Origin: Deltaproteobacteria bacterium | GTDB lineage: Bacteria > Myxococcota_A > UBA796 > SXON01 | Assembly: GCA_947486185.1 (NCBI GenBank) | Contig: CANKTH010000026.1 | Location: 1 to 48,305, forward strand | Reading direction: 5' to 3' | Length of the DNA: 48,305 bases | In this document: positions 1 to 7,211 of the stretch, piece after piece | How the letters are laid out: the number at the start of each line of letters is the position of its first letter | Position numbering within the stretch: the first letter of the stretch is position 1 | Notes under the pieces: generated by a model | Told to the model about the DNA's origin: nothing | What the model saw: the letters and a program-made list of their open reading frames with translations, nothing else | The model's database searches: none | Translations under genes and position numbers: made by a program

Positions 1-1
1 C

Positions 2-1588
2 AACGAGTTCCTGCTCAAGGCACCGTGGTTCACCGAGCAGGTCCGCCGCTACCTTGTTGAAAAATATGGCTTTGATCGAGTCTACAACGAAGGGCTGGTG
101 GTCCACGCGACGTGCGACCTGGCGCTGCAGCGCGAAGCCCAACGGGTCGTGTCGGAGCAGGTCACGGCGGTGGACGAAAAGCGCGGTTGGCGTGGCGTGG
201 ACGAGCACCTCGACGAGTCGGGTATCGTCGCGCGCATCGAGGAGCTACGGGCCAAGGGTGAGGCTCGGGCCGAAGGCGAACGCTACGCGGGCGTGGTCCT
301 CGAGGCGGCCAAGAAACACGCGATCGTCGACCTTGGGGGGGCCCAGGCGATCCTGCCGCTCGCGTGGCACGAGTGGGCCTACAAGCCGGACGCGGCGCGG
401 AACGCCAAGTATCGGAAGCAGGACGACCTGACCCGGGCCTTGAGCCGGGGCGATGTCGTTACGGTCGAGGTGGTCAATCGCGACTTCCGGGACGCTGCGC
501 CTTTTGCCAGCACCGACCTGATCGGCCCCTACGCCGCGGGCACGCTCTATCAGGCCCCCGAGCTTCAAGGCGCGCTTTATTCCTACAACCTCGAAGATGG
601 CGCCGTGCTCGCGATGGTGGGCGGCGTCGACTTCAAGGCGACCGAGTTCAACCGCGCCGTTCAGGCTTATCGCCAGGTCGGGAGCACCTTCAAACCCATC
701 GTCTACGCTGCGGCGATCGAGTCCAAGAGGTTCACCGCGGGGACGATCCTTCAGGACGCTCCGCTCATCTACAACACCACGGGTGCGAAGCTCTATAAAC
801 CCGAGAACTACGGAGAAGATTACCTGGGTGACATTACGCTTCGGCGCGCGTTGGCGCTCTCGCGCAACGTGGTCACCATTCGGGTGCTCGACCAGCTCGG
901 GCTCGACCCCGTCGAACAGATGGCCCGCCGCCTCGGGATCACCTCGAAGTTCGACGTTGACCTCGCGATGGGCCTGGGTTCAGCCTCCTTGACCATCCCC
1001 GAGATCACCCGAGCCTACTCGGCCTTTGCGACGGGAGGCGCGCTGATAGAGCCCCACCTGATCGACAAGGTCGTCGACCGCGACGCCAAAGTGCTCGAGT
1101 CCTTCCGGAAGCCAGCTACCTGGGAACAACCGATCTCGGCCGAGGTCGCGGGGGTCATGAACTACCTGCTGCAGGAGGTCGCCAGCGCTGGAACGGCCGC
1201 TGCGGCGCAGAAGCTTGGGGTTCGCGTCGCCGGGAAGACAGGTACCACCGATGAGTTCCGTGACGCCTGGTTCGTGGGCTACACACCGGGCGTCATCGCG
1301 TCGGTGTGGGTCGGCTACGACAACCCTCGCTCCATCGGCGCCTCCTCGACCGGTGGCAGCATCGCGCTCCCGATCTGGATGGACTACATGGAAGATGCCT
1401 TCCCCAAATCCCAGGATCGACCCTTTCCTGCCAAGGGGAACCTCTCCTGGGTCGGCGTCGATGAGAGCACGGGGCGGCCACTCGAAGGTGGGCGGTCCAT
1501 GCCCTTTCTCCCCGGCACTGCCCCCAAGGGCGTCGCCACTGAGGCGGGCCAGAAGACCGCTGAAGAACTGCTCACCTCCGAGTTTTGA
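2..1588 (+). CDS. mrcA: Penicillin-binding protein 1A-type bifunctional peptidoglycan synthase (5' end missing)
   Basis: The reading frame is already open at base 2, before the first in-frame start at 98, so the glycosyltransferase domain and membrane anchor lie outside the window. What remains begins with an APWFTEQVRRYL-like linker typical of PBP1A. It is followed by the inserted OB-like domain (about bases 300-470) and the transpeptidase domain. Active-site motifs are visible: SxxK as STFK at bases 683-694 (acylated serine), SRN in the LSRNVVTIR stretch near 860, and KTG at 1235-1243. The enzyme polymerises and cross-links peptidoglycan in the periplasm. The stop overlaps the ATG of the next gene (TGATG), indicating translational coupling. 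Family assignment is secure; the exact paralogue name (mrcA/ponA) is by resemblance. Confidence 0.93.
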   Translation, partial: NEFLLKAPWFTEQVRRYLVEKYGFDRVYNEGLVVHATCDLALQREAQRVVSEQVTAVDEKRGWRGVDEHLDESGIVARIEELRAKGEARAEGERYAGVVLEAAKKHAIVDLGGAQAILPLAWHEWAYKPDAARNAKYRKQDDLTRALSRGDVVTVEVVNRDFRDAAPFASTDLIGPYAAGTLYQAPELQGALYSYNLEDGAVLAMVGGVDFKATEFNRAVQAYRQVGSTFKPIVYAAAIESKRFTAGTILQDAPLIYNTTGAKLYKPENYGEDYLGDITLRRALALSRNVVTIRVLDQLGLDPVEQMARRLGITSKFDVDLAMGLGSASLTIPEITRAYSAFATGGALIEPHLIDKVVDRDAKVLESFRKPATWEQPISAEVAGVMNYLLQEVASAGTAAAAQKLGVRVAGKTGTTDEFRDAWFVGYTPGVIASVWVGYDNPRSIGASSTGGSIALPIWMDYMEDAFPKSQDRPFPAKGNLSWVGVDESTGRPLEGGRSMPFLPGTAPKGVATEAGQKTAEELLTSEF

Positions 1589-2049
1589 TGACTCCTCCTT
1601 CCCGCCCTCACTTGGCTCTGGTGTTTGTCCTTGGCGCCGGCTGCGACGACGGCACCGTCGCGGCTTATCCCCCGTGCGTGATTGATTCGCCCGTGGTAAC
1701 GCCCGCTTCTGCTGCCCCGGGAGATCCGGTGAGTCTCACGTTGACCCCCGTGAGCACGTCGTGGGACACGCTGGTCCTGTTCGGCGATCAGCGCGCGTCG
1801 GTGAAGGACGTGACCCGGACGGACTGCGACTCCTGCGACTCCTGCCGGGAGAACCAGGGGTGCTCGGTGTGCGACTCTTGCCCCGACTGCGAGGCGAGCT
1901 GCGAGAGCTGTGTCGGCGCGGTCGAGGTGGTCGTGCCCAACGTCGATGCAGGCTCGGTGCCGGTCATCGTCATGAGCTACTACGGGAGCAGCGCGCCGGC
2001 GGAGTTTCTGGTGGTGGGCGGTGGAGATTCCGGGGATACGGGACCCTGA
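1588..2049 (+). CDS. Cysteine-rich predicted lipoprotein, function unknown
   Basis: The 153-aa product has a signal sequence ending in the lipobox LGAGC (lipidated Cys19), so it should be membrane anchored. A short beta-type region is followed by a cluster of nine cysteines (C80 to C108, bases 1825-1911) with mostly CxxC spacing, embedded in Asp/Ser. The C-terminus is GDSGDTGP. The cysteine cluster could bind metal or form disulfides in the periplasm; the sequence does not decide. ATG 1588 overlaps the PBP stop; a TTG at 1585 would add one residue. Coupling to the PBP suggests an envelope role, but that is inference. No homologous family was recognised. Confidence 0.75.
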   Translation: MTPPSRPHLALVFVLGAGCDDGTVAAYPPCVIDSPVVTPASAAPGDPVSLTLTPVSTSWDTLVLFGDQRASVKDVTRTDCDSCDSCRENQGCSVCDSCPDCEASCESCVGAVEVVVPNVDAGSVPVIVMSYYGSSAPAEFLVVGGGDSGDTGP

Positions 2050-2052
2050 ACC

Positions 2053-2080
2053 CGGCCACTGCCGGCGCCAAAAGTGGCCG
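2053..2080. terminator. Hairpin between convergent genes, possible terminator without U-tract
   Basis: A perfect 8-bp inverted repeat (CGGCCACT / AGTGGCCG) with a 12-nt loop lies just after the lipoprotein stop and before the convergent HU gene. No T-run follows on either strand, so it could be a weak or Rho-assisted terminator or a 3'-end stabiliser. Confidence 0.3.
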
Positions 2081-2163
2081 TCGTCCCAACGTACGGGCGG
2101 CGGCCGGGCCAGACTCCATGGGCGCCTCTCGACGGATGGAGGCGGCCCGGAAGCGCCTCGGGC

Positions 2164-2463
2164 TCAGCTCGCGGCGTTGACGAGCTCGCGGAGCGTCTTG
2201 CCGGTCTTGAACGTGACGTAGGACCGTGCAGGCACCGTAATCCGCGCGCCGCTGCCCGGCTGGATCGCCGCGCGCGCGTCGCGGTTGCGCCGTGCGAAGG
2301 TGCCGAAGCCAGGAATCGTGACCTTCTGGCCGGCGTTGATGGCGCCGACGATGAGGCCGGTGCCGTTGTCCGCTTCGAAGAGCGCGTTGACGCACTCTGC
2401 GGCCTTGGCCTGTGAAATGCCCACCCTTTTGGCGAGCGCAGCGACGAGTTCTTTCTTGTTCAT
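2164..2463 (-). CDS. hup: HU-family DNA-binding protein
   Basis: The 99-aa product is the usual length for HU/IHF. It starts MNKKELVAALAKRVG, a typical helix 1. It has the GFGTF hinge (residues 52-56) and the arm RDARAAIQPGSGARI, in which Pro69 is the DNA-intercalating proline, and ends FKTGKTLRELV. HU dimers bend and compact the nucleoid. The start is fixed by a strong Shine-Dalgarno (AGGAGGG) just upstream on the minus strand. A likely extended -10 promoter lies about 45 nt upstream. The NPxTG consensus of the arm is altered to QPGSG, a mild divergence. HU versus IHF subunit cannot be told apart with certainty, but the organisation favours HU. Confidence 0.95.
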   Translation of the reverse strand: MNKKELVAALAKRVGISQAKAAECVNALFEADNGTGLIVGAINAGQKVTIPGFGTFARRNRDARAAIQPGSGARITVPARSYVTFKTGKTLRELVNAAS

Positions 2464-2509
2464 GATCCCTCCTGAAGAGTTGGGCCGGTGTCAGGCATCG
2501 GCTCCTGGT

Positions 2510-2518
2510 CCTATATCA
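2510..2518 (-). promoter_or_regulatory. Candidate extended -10 promoter of hup
   Basis: On the minus strand the sequence TGATATAGG matches an extended -10 (TG-n-TATAGG). No good -35 hexamer is seen 16-18 nt upstream, as is common for extended -10 promoters. Transcription would start near 2503, leaving a leader of about 40 nt before the ATG at 2463. Confidence 0.35.
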
Positions 2519-2826
2519 GAAAATCGTTCTCGTGGGATCGTACGCCTGCGCGTAAAGCTGCTTCCGAGGTGAGAGGTCGATTGGACGGTATCAAGTTGGC
2601 TTAACGGTTTATAGAATACCGATTGATTTCAATGACTTGACGACAGCCGCGGGAAGACGCCGATGGTAGCGCGGTCTTCGCCGCTTTGAGGTCGGAGGGT
2701 CTTGCAGGAGGCGGACAGTCGCGGGGGCTGTGGCGCGCGCGGGAGCGCGGATCGGCGGGCGTGTGTGGCGCGCGGGTGAGGCGAGGGGCCGGCGCGCGTC
2801 GGCGTGGACGACTTGAGGGTCCAGGC

Positions 2827-2856
2827 TTGCATTCTGGCCTCGGTTTGGTGTATCAG
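2827..2856 (+). promoter_or_regulatory. Candidate sigma70-type promoter for the 2880 operon
   Basis: TTGCAT at 2827-2832 and TATCAG at 2851-2856 are separated by 18 nt. A start near 2863 would place AGAGGAA (2867-2873), a reasonable ribosome site, directly before ATG 2880. The hexamers are imperfect (four of six each). Confidence 0.35.
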
Positions 2857-2879
2857 TCTGCGTCTTAGAGGAATGGGCG

Positions 2880-3482
2880 ATGATCCTCCCGCTGGTAACG
2901 ACCCTCATTTTGGCTTCCGGGCAGGCATATGCAGGCGGTATCGGCCTGATTGGCGCTGGCGGCCTCCATCAGGATCGTGTGTATTCCTACCAGATGGACG
3001 CGGAATCGGGCGACATCAGCCAGGCCCCGGTGGACGTGCAGTACAACCCCTCCTTTGGCGGTGGCATCGAGCTCATGCTCGGGGATCGCGACAACAAGGT
3101 CCTGGGCGTGGTGCGCGGCTACTACTACGGGGACGCTCCCCAGTCCGTGCCTGCCGGGGACACCGGGGTCGGTAACTCCGCACGTCAGAGCTTGCGCCAC
3201 GTGGCGATGGTCACCGGCGGTATGCAGTACACCCTGGTGGGGGATCCTCAGGCCTTCCAGCTTGTGCTGATCGGGTCGCTCGGCACGTCATTCCTCGAGC
3301 TGGATCCGTCCGAGGAAGTCGACCTCCGGCCGTACGCGGTCGCCGAAGCGGGGCCGGGTATCACCCTCTTTCTCACCGACTCCATCCAGCTCGCGGCCTC
3401 GACAGGGTTTGGGGTGCGCTACAGCAAACGCCCCTATTTCACGGGTACGGGCTACGTCGGGCTACGGTACCTCTTCGACTAG
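2880..3482 (+). CDS. Exported protein, probable outer-membrane beta-barrel-like
   Basis: The 200-aa product begins with a type I signal peptide (hydrophobic stretch, then AYA before Gly-Gly, cleavage near residue 18). The mature part alternates polar and aromatic/aliphatic residues (for example GVVRGYYYG, AMVTGGMQYTLVG, QLAASTGFGVRYS, GYVGLRYLF), a pattern of short beta-hairpins ending close to an aromatic C-terminus. This resembles small outer-membrane barrels of 8-10 strands. SD AGAGGAA lies 6 nt before the ATG. It is the first gene of a plus-strand run with the next lipoprotein only 3 nt downstream. No specific family was recognised; transport, adhesion and structural roles are all possible. 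Confidence 0.65.
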   Translation: MILPLVTTLILASGQAYAGGIGLIGAGGLHQDRVYSYQMDAESGDISQAPVDVQYNPSFGGGIELMLGDRDNKVLGVVRGYYYGDAPQSVPAGDTGVGNSARQSLRHVAMVTGGMQYTLVGDPQAFQLVLIGSLGTSFLELDPSEEVDLRPYAVAEAGPGITLFLTDSIQLAASTGFGVRYSKRPYFTGTGYVGLRYLFD

Positions 3483-3485
3483 ACG

Positions 3486-5414
3486 ATGCGCTGGCTCTGC
3501 CCGCTCTTTGTCGCCGGGTGTACGGTTGCGCCCCCTACGGCGCCGTGGTGGGAGCAGCTTCAAGCGTCCGGGCCCTGCTACGAAGCCAACTTGCTGGACG
3601 GTCTGGACACCGAGTCCACAGCCGAGCTCCACGCGGTTTTCGACTGCCTGAACAGCGAGCGGGCCCTGGTGTCCCTGGCGCCGCTTGACGACGCCCTGGA
3701 CGGCAGCTCGCGGGACGGGGTGATCGGCCTCGTGATCGCGGATTGGATCGGGGACCAGCCTTCCTTTTTACCGCAGCTCGCCGGTCTTGGCGGCACCGTC
3801 AAGGAGCTCCTCGCCGAGCCTGAGGCCTGGCTTCCGTGGCTGCACATGGGCCTTGAGCTGGTGTACGGGGCGCCCTGGCCGTGGCTCGGCGCGTCAGTAG
3901 ATCTGGCATCGCCGGAGAGGCTCGAAGAGGGCCTGATAAGCCCGATTTTGTCCGTTGGGGGCGGCGTGGCCACGGTGCTGCTCGACGACGGCCTGGGGCC
4001 GCTCGCGCCGCTTCGGGAGGCGCTCGAGGGGCAGGCGACCGAGCGCCTCCTCTGGACCCTCGCCAGCGTAGGTGACGGGACGGATCCCAGCCTGACGGAG
4101 CTGCGGGAGCGGTGGGCTCCCGACCTGGCGGATCTGCTCGTGCGCAGCCGCGATTCGAGTAACGATCGGCATTCGAGCGCTCACGGCGACTCGGTCCGTG
4201 AGCTCGTGGAGCGCCTGCTGTTGGACACGGGGTGGGACGGTCGTCCGGTGCTGGAGCACCTCGGCGACCCCCTGCTGCCGGTGTTGGCCGACAGCGGGGC
4301 GCAGGCGCAGATCGAGGCGTGGCTCCGAGAGGAGTACGCCGCAGGCCGAGTCCAGCAGCTCCCGGCCTGGCTCTTGTACCTCGCATCCGTGGACACCGAC
4401 GGCGGCGGCCTCTCCACCGGCGAAGACAGCGCGTTGGTGGCACTGATTCGGCTGCTCCACGACGCCGACGCGCCGGTCGACTGCTCGATCGATCTGGTGT
4501 TCACCAGCCTCGACTTCTCGTTCGGCAACCTGTCGGTCTCGCTGCTCGAGACCCTCGCGGGCATGGATCCCGCGACCGTGGACGGAGGGGTGGACTTGCT
4601 GGGCACGCTCCTGGGTTTCGGGCTGACGGACAGCATCCTGGAGACGGTGGCAGATTCCGGCGTCTGTCCGGTGATCGACGAAGGGCTGATCGCCGACATC
4701 CACGCCCTCGACCGCTTCAACGACGACGGCATGTCCGGCGCCCTGCTCGACCTCATCGGGCTCCTCCGGGCGCTCGACGGCCACATCCCCGAGGTCGTGG
4801 AGCTCATCGCGGGGGCCCACAGCTTTGATCTCGTCGAGCCGCTCGAAGAGCTGCTCCGGGACACGGCGGACGCTGCCCTGGTCAATGACGTTCTCGGCTG
4901 GCTGCCCGTCTTGCTCGACCCCGAAGATTACCACGATCTCCGTGACTTCCCGGACGATGTGGCCCCCATTGACTTCGATGCGGTGTGGCACATCGCCGAC
5001 GCGGTGCTCCGCCCTGGTGAGGATGGCCAGACGCCGCTCACGGTGATGGCGCCGGTGCTCCACGCGCTCACCGGCCCCAGCCAGACCTGGGAGGCGATCG
5101 GCAATCTGGGCCGACTTCTCGGTGAGCCTGAGGCAGAGCTCCCCGCGGTGGTCGGGCGCTTGCGTGGGCTCCTGGAGCGCGATCCCGATCTCGCGTGGCG
5201 GAGCGATGCCGCGGCGCTCCTCGACGACCCCGCCGCGCTGCGCCTGCCGCTCGTCCTGCTCGAAGCCGATGATCTGCGGGACGCCCTCCTTGAGACCGAG
5301 CTTGCTGCGCCCGGTCCGATCCCGTTTTTTGCCAACCTGGTTGTGGGTGGCACCCTGGACACGCTACTCGGCGTGGCTGACGTGTTCTTAGCTTTGCTCC
5401 CGGAGGACTCATGA
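3486..5414 (+). CDS. Large Leu/Asp-rich helical predicted lipoprotein, function unknown
   Basis: The 642-aa product begins MRWLCPLFVAGC, a short signal with lipobox VAGC (lipidated Cys12). The rest is strongly enriched in Leu, Asp, Glu and Ala, with repeated helix-loop units of about 35-45 residues containing patterns such as LLxxLLGxG and DDVxxLxxLL. This looks like an all-helical, HEAT-like solenoid. No catalytic motif is visible. It starts 3 nt after the beta-barrel-like gene and ends by overlapping the UPRT-like gene (ATGA), so it is probably cotranscribed with both. A surface or periplasmic scaffold role is a guess. Confidence 0.65.
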   Translation: MRWLCPLFVAGCTVAPPTAPWWEQLQASGPCYEANLLDGLDTESTAELHAVFDCLNSERALVSLAPLDDALDGSSRDGVIGLVIADWIGDQPSFLPQLAGLGGTVKELLAEPEAWLPWLHMGLELVYGAPWPWLGASVDLASPERLEEGLISPILSVGGGVATVLLDDGLGPLAPLREALEGQATERLLWTLASVGDGTDPSLTELRERWAPDLADLLVRSRDSSNDRHSSAHGDSVRELVERLLLDTGWDGRPVLEHLGDPLLPVLADSGAQAQIEAWLREEYAAGRVQQLPAWLLYLASVDTDGGGLSTGEDSALVALIRLLHDADAPVDCSIDLVFTSLDFSFGNLSVSLLETLAGMDPATVDGGVDLLGTLLGFGLTDSILETVADSGVCPVIDEGLIADIHALDRFNDDGMSGALLDLIGLLRALDGHIPEVVELIAGAHSFDLVEPLEELLRDTADAALVNDVLGWLPVLLDPEDYHDLRDFPDDVAPIDFDAVWHIADAVLRPGEDGQTPLTVMAPVLHALTGPSQTWEAIGNLGRLLGEPEAELPAVVGRLRGLLERDPDLAWRSDAAALLDDPAALRLPLVLLEADDLRDALLETELAAPGPIPFFANLVVGGTLDTLLGVADVFLALLPEDS

Positions 5415-6217
5415 ACAACCCCGCGATCCCGAGGCCGGCCTCCGCGACCGCCCACGCGTTCGGACCCAATCTCACCCTCCACGGATGGCCCTATCCGTTG
5501 TCGCTGCTGGCGCGGCTCGGGCACCCCCAAACCCGTCAGCCTGAAATCGGCATCCTGTGCCGCCGGCTCTTCGAGTACCTGTTCGATCAGGTGGCCAGCG
5601 CCGAGCTGGACGCCGAGGTCGCCGAAGCCGATACCCGGATGACCGCGCTTCATCCTGGGCAGCGTTATCACGGCCCGCTGTTGCGCCGCCGGCAGAAGGT
5701 CGTCGTTGTAGACGTTGCACGCGCGGGCATCGTGCCTGCGCAGATCTTCTACGAACGGTTCAACGAGGTTCTGGAGCCTGAGCTGGTACGTCAGGATCAC
5801 CTGTTCGTGAGCCGCACGGTGGGCCTCACCGGCGAGGTCACCGGCGCGGCGGTCGCGGCGTCCAAGATCGGCGGCCCGCTCACCGACGCGCTCCTCGTGG
5901 TGCCCGATCCGATGGGTGCAACGGGCGGATCGCTCAAAGAGGCGATGACGCACTATGCCAAGGCTGCGGTGGGTGAACCCCGCCGGGTGGTCTGTGTGCA
6001 CCTCATCGTCACGCCGGAGTACGTGCGCGCGGTGCACGCGGCCAACCCGGAGGTGCGTATCCATGCGATTCGCCTGGATCGTGGGTTTTCGACAGCCGAG
6101 GCGCTCGCCCGGCTCCCGGGAGAGCTCCCGGAGGGCGAGTGTGGCCTGGATGAACATCAGTACATCGTCCCGGGCGCTGGGGGCCTGGGCGAAGTGCTGA
6201 ACAACGCGTGGGTATGA
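5411..6217 (+). CDS. upp: Uracil phosphoribosyltransferase-like protein (divergent)
   Basis: The 268-aa product shows the UPRT signature order: VDVARAGIVPA (residues 100-110), the PRPP-binding DPMGATGGS (166-174), VHLIVTPEYV (about 196-205), and a C-terminal LDEHQYIVPGAGGLGE matching the uracil-binding tail of the family. UPRTs convert uracil plus PRPP to UMP. It is about 60 residues longer than a standard bacterial Upp, and the usual GLGDAGDR-like tail is altered to GAGGLGE, so substrate preference could differ. It overlaps the upstream lipoprotein gene by 4 nt and is followed 1 nt later by hpt, consistent with a base-salvage unit. Symbol by resemblance only. Confidence 0.75.
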   Translation: MNNPAIPRPASATAHAFGPNLTLHGWPYPLSLLARLGHPQTRQPEIGILCRRLFEYLFDQVASAELDAEVAEADTRMTALHPGQRYHGPLLRRRQKVVVVDVARAGIVPAQIFYERFNEVLEPELVRQDHLFVSRTVGLTGEVTGAAVAASKIGGPLTDALLVVPDPMGATGGSLKEAMTHYAKAAVGEPRRVVCVHLIVTPEYVRAVHAANPEVRIHAIRLDRGFSTAEALARLPGELPEGECGLDEHQYIVPGAGGLGEVLNNAWV

Positions 6218-6218
6218 C

Positions 6219-6740
6219 ATGGCCGGAAGCCTTCGTTCGCTCATTTCTGAGGACCAGCTCCAGGCGCGGATTCGTGAGCTTGGTCTTCAAATTCGGGCCG
6301 ATCACCCGAACGAGACCCTCACGCTCATCGCGGTTCTGAAGGGCTCATTCATGTTCCTCGCCGACCTCGCTCGCGCGATCCCCGGCGACGTCCGTATCGA
6401 GTTCCTGGGGGTCGCCAGCTATCACGGTGGCACCCGGAGCTCGGGGGCGGTGCAGATCACCCAGGATCTGCGCGGGAGCATCGAGGGGCACGCATGTGTG
6501 GTGGTCGAGGACATCATCGATACCGGACTCACCATGGACTACCTCATGCGGATGTTGGAGGTGCGCGGCCCGCGATCGCTCAAGATCGCCACGCTGCTCG
6601 ACAAACCTTCGAACCGGGAGATTGAGGTTCGGGTCGACTACGTCGGGTACGCCATCCCGGACGAGTTCGTGGTCGGCTACGGCCTCGATCTGGGCGAGCT
6701 CTACCGAAACCTTCCTTACGTCGCGGTGTATTCTCCATGA
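6219..6740 (+). CDS. hpt: Hypoxanthine phosphoribosyltransferase
   Basis: The 173-aa product has typical Hpt length. The PRPP motif VVVEDIIDTGLT spans residues 94-105 with the Glu97-Asp98 pair. An upstream LIAVLKGSFMFLADL supplies the Lys-Gly PPi-loop. DEFVVGYGLDLGELYRNLP near the C-terminus is the conserved base- and metal-binding end. It salvages hypoxanthine (and often guanine) to IMP/GMP using PRPP in the cytoplasm. It lies directly after the UPRT-like gene and overlaps ridA by 4 nt (ATGA), so the three are likely cotranslated. Confidence 0.95.
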   Translation: MAGSLRSLISEDQLQARIRELGLQIRADHPNETLTLIAVLKGSFMFLADLARAIPGDVRIEFLGVASYHGGTRSSGAVQITQDLRGSIEGHACVVVEDIIDTGLTMDYLMRMLEVRGPRSLKIATLLDKPSNREIEVRVDYVGYAIPDEFVVGYGLDLGELYRNLPYVAVYSP

Positions 6741-7120
6741 TCCCCGTTACAACGACGGACGCTCCTGCGGCGATCGGGCCGTATCGGCAGGCCGTGATCC
6801 ACGGCGGCCTGGTCTATTGCTCCGGGCAGATTGGCCTCTCGGTCGATGGCCAGCTGGTGGGCGGCGACGTCGCAAACCAGGCGCGTCAGGTGTTTCGCAA
6901 CCTCGCGGCGGTGCTCGCAGCCGCAGGTAGCGGCCCAGAGCGGGTGCTGAAGACCACGGTGTTTCTGCGAGACATGGCAGATTTTGCGGCGATGAACGCC
7001 GTGTACGCCGACTTCTTCGGAGACGCGAGGCCCGCGCGATCCACGGTTGCCGCGGCCGGGCTCCCGCGGGATGTTCTTGTCGAGATCGACTGTATCGCCG
7101 CCCTGCCCGACGCGGGTTGA
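6737..7120 (+). CDS. ridA: RidA family enamine/imine deaminase
   Basis: The 127-aa product matches the YjgF/YER057c/UK114 family: IGPYRQAVIHGGLVYCSGQIG near the N-terminus, a central FRNLAAVLAAAG helix, VLKTTVFLRDMADFAAMN, and PARSTVAAAGLPRDVLVEIDCIA, where the Arg of PARST is the key substrate-binding residue. RidA hydrolyses reactive enamine/imine intermediates from PLP enzymes. Its ATG overlaps the hpt stop. The pairing with salvage enzymes has no obvious metabolic logic and may reflect a housekeeping operon. Confidence 0.93.
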   Translation: MIPVTTTDAPAAIGPYRQAVIHGGLVYCSGQIGLSVDGQLVGGDVANQARQVFRNLAAVLAAAGSGPERVLKTTVFLRDMADFAAMNAVYADFFGDARPARSTVAAAGLPRDVLVEIDCIAALPDAG

Positions 7121-7211
7121 GGCTCCCGGGGGGCGGCCGCAGCGCGGCCCGCTCGGCCAAATGTGGGATGGACGCTGGCCGCGCTCGTACGGGACGCTAT
7201 GAGGGCGCCCG

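Larger units (their letters stand above)
2464..2879. other. Intergenic region with divergent promoters for hup and the 2880 gene
   Basis: This 416-bp gap separates divergent genes. Bases 2505-2640 are locally AT-richer and carry the probable hup promoter; 2820-2879 carry a candidate promoter for the plus-strand gene. The middle (about 2650-2815) is very GC-rich; the short reading frames there show no codon or motif signal. No RNA gene was recognised. Confidence 0.6.
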
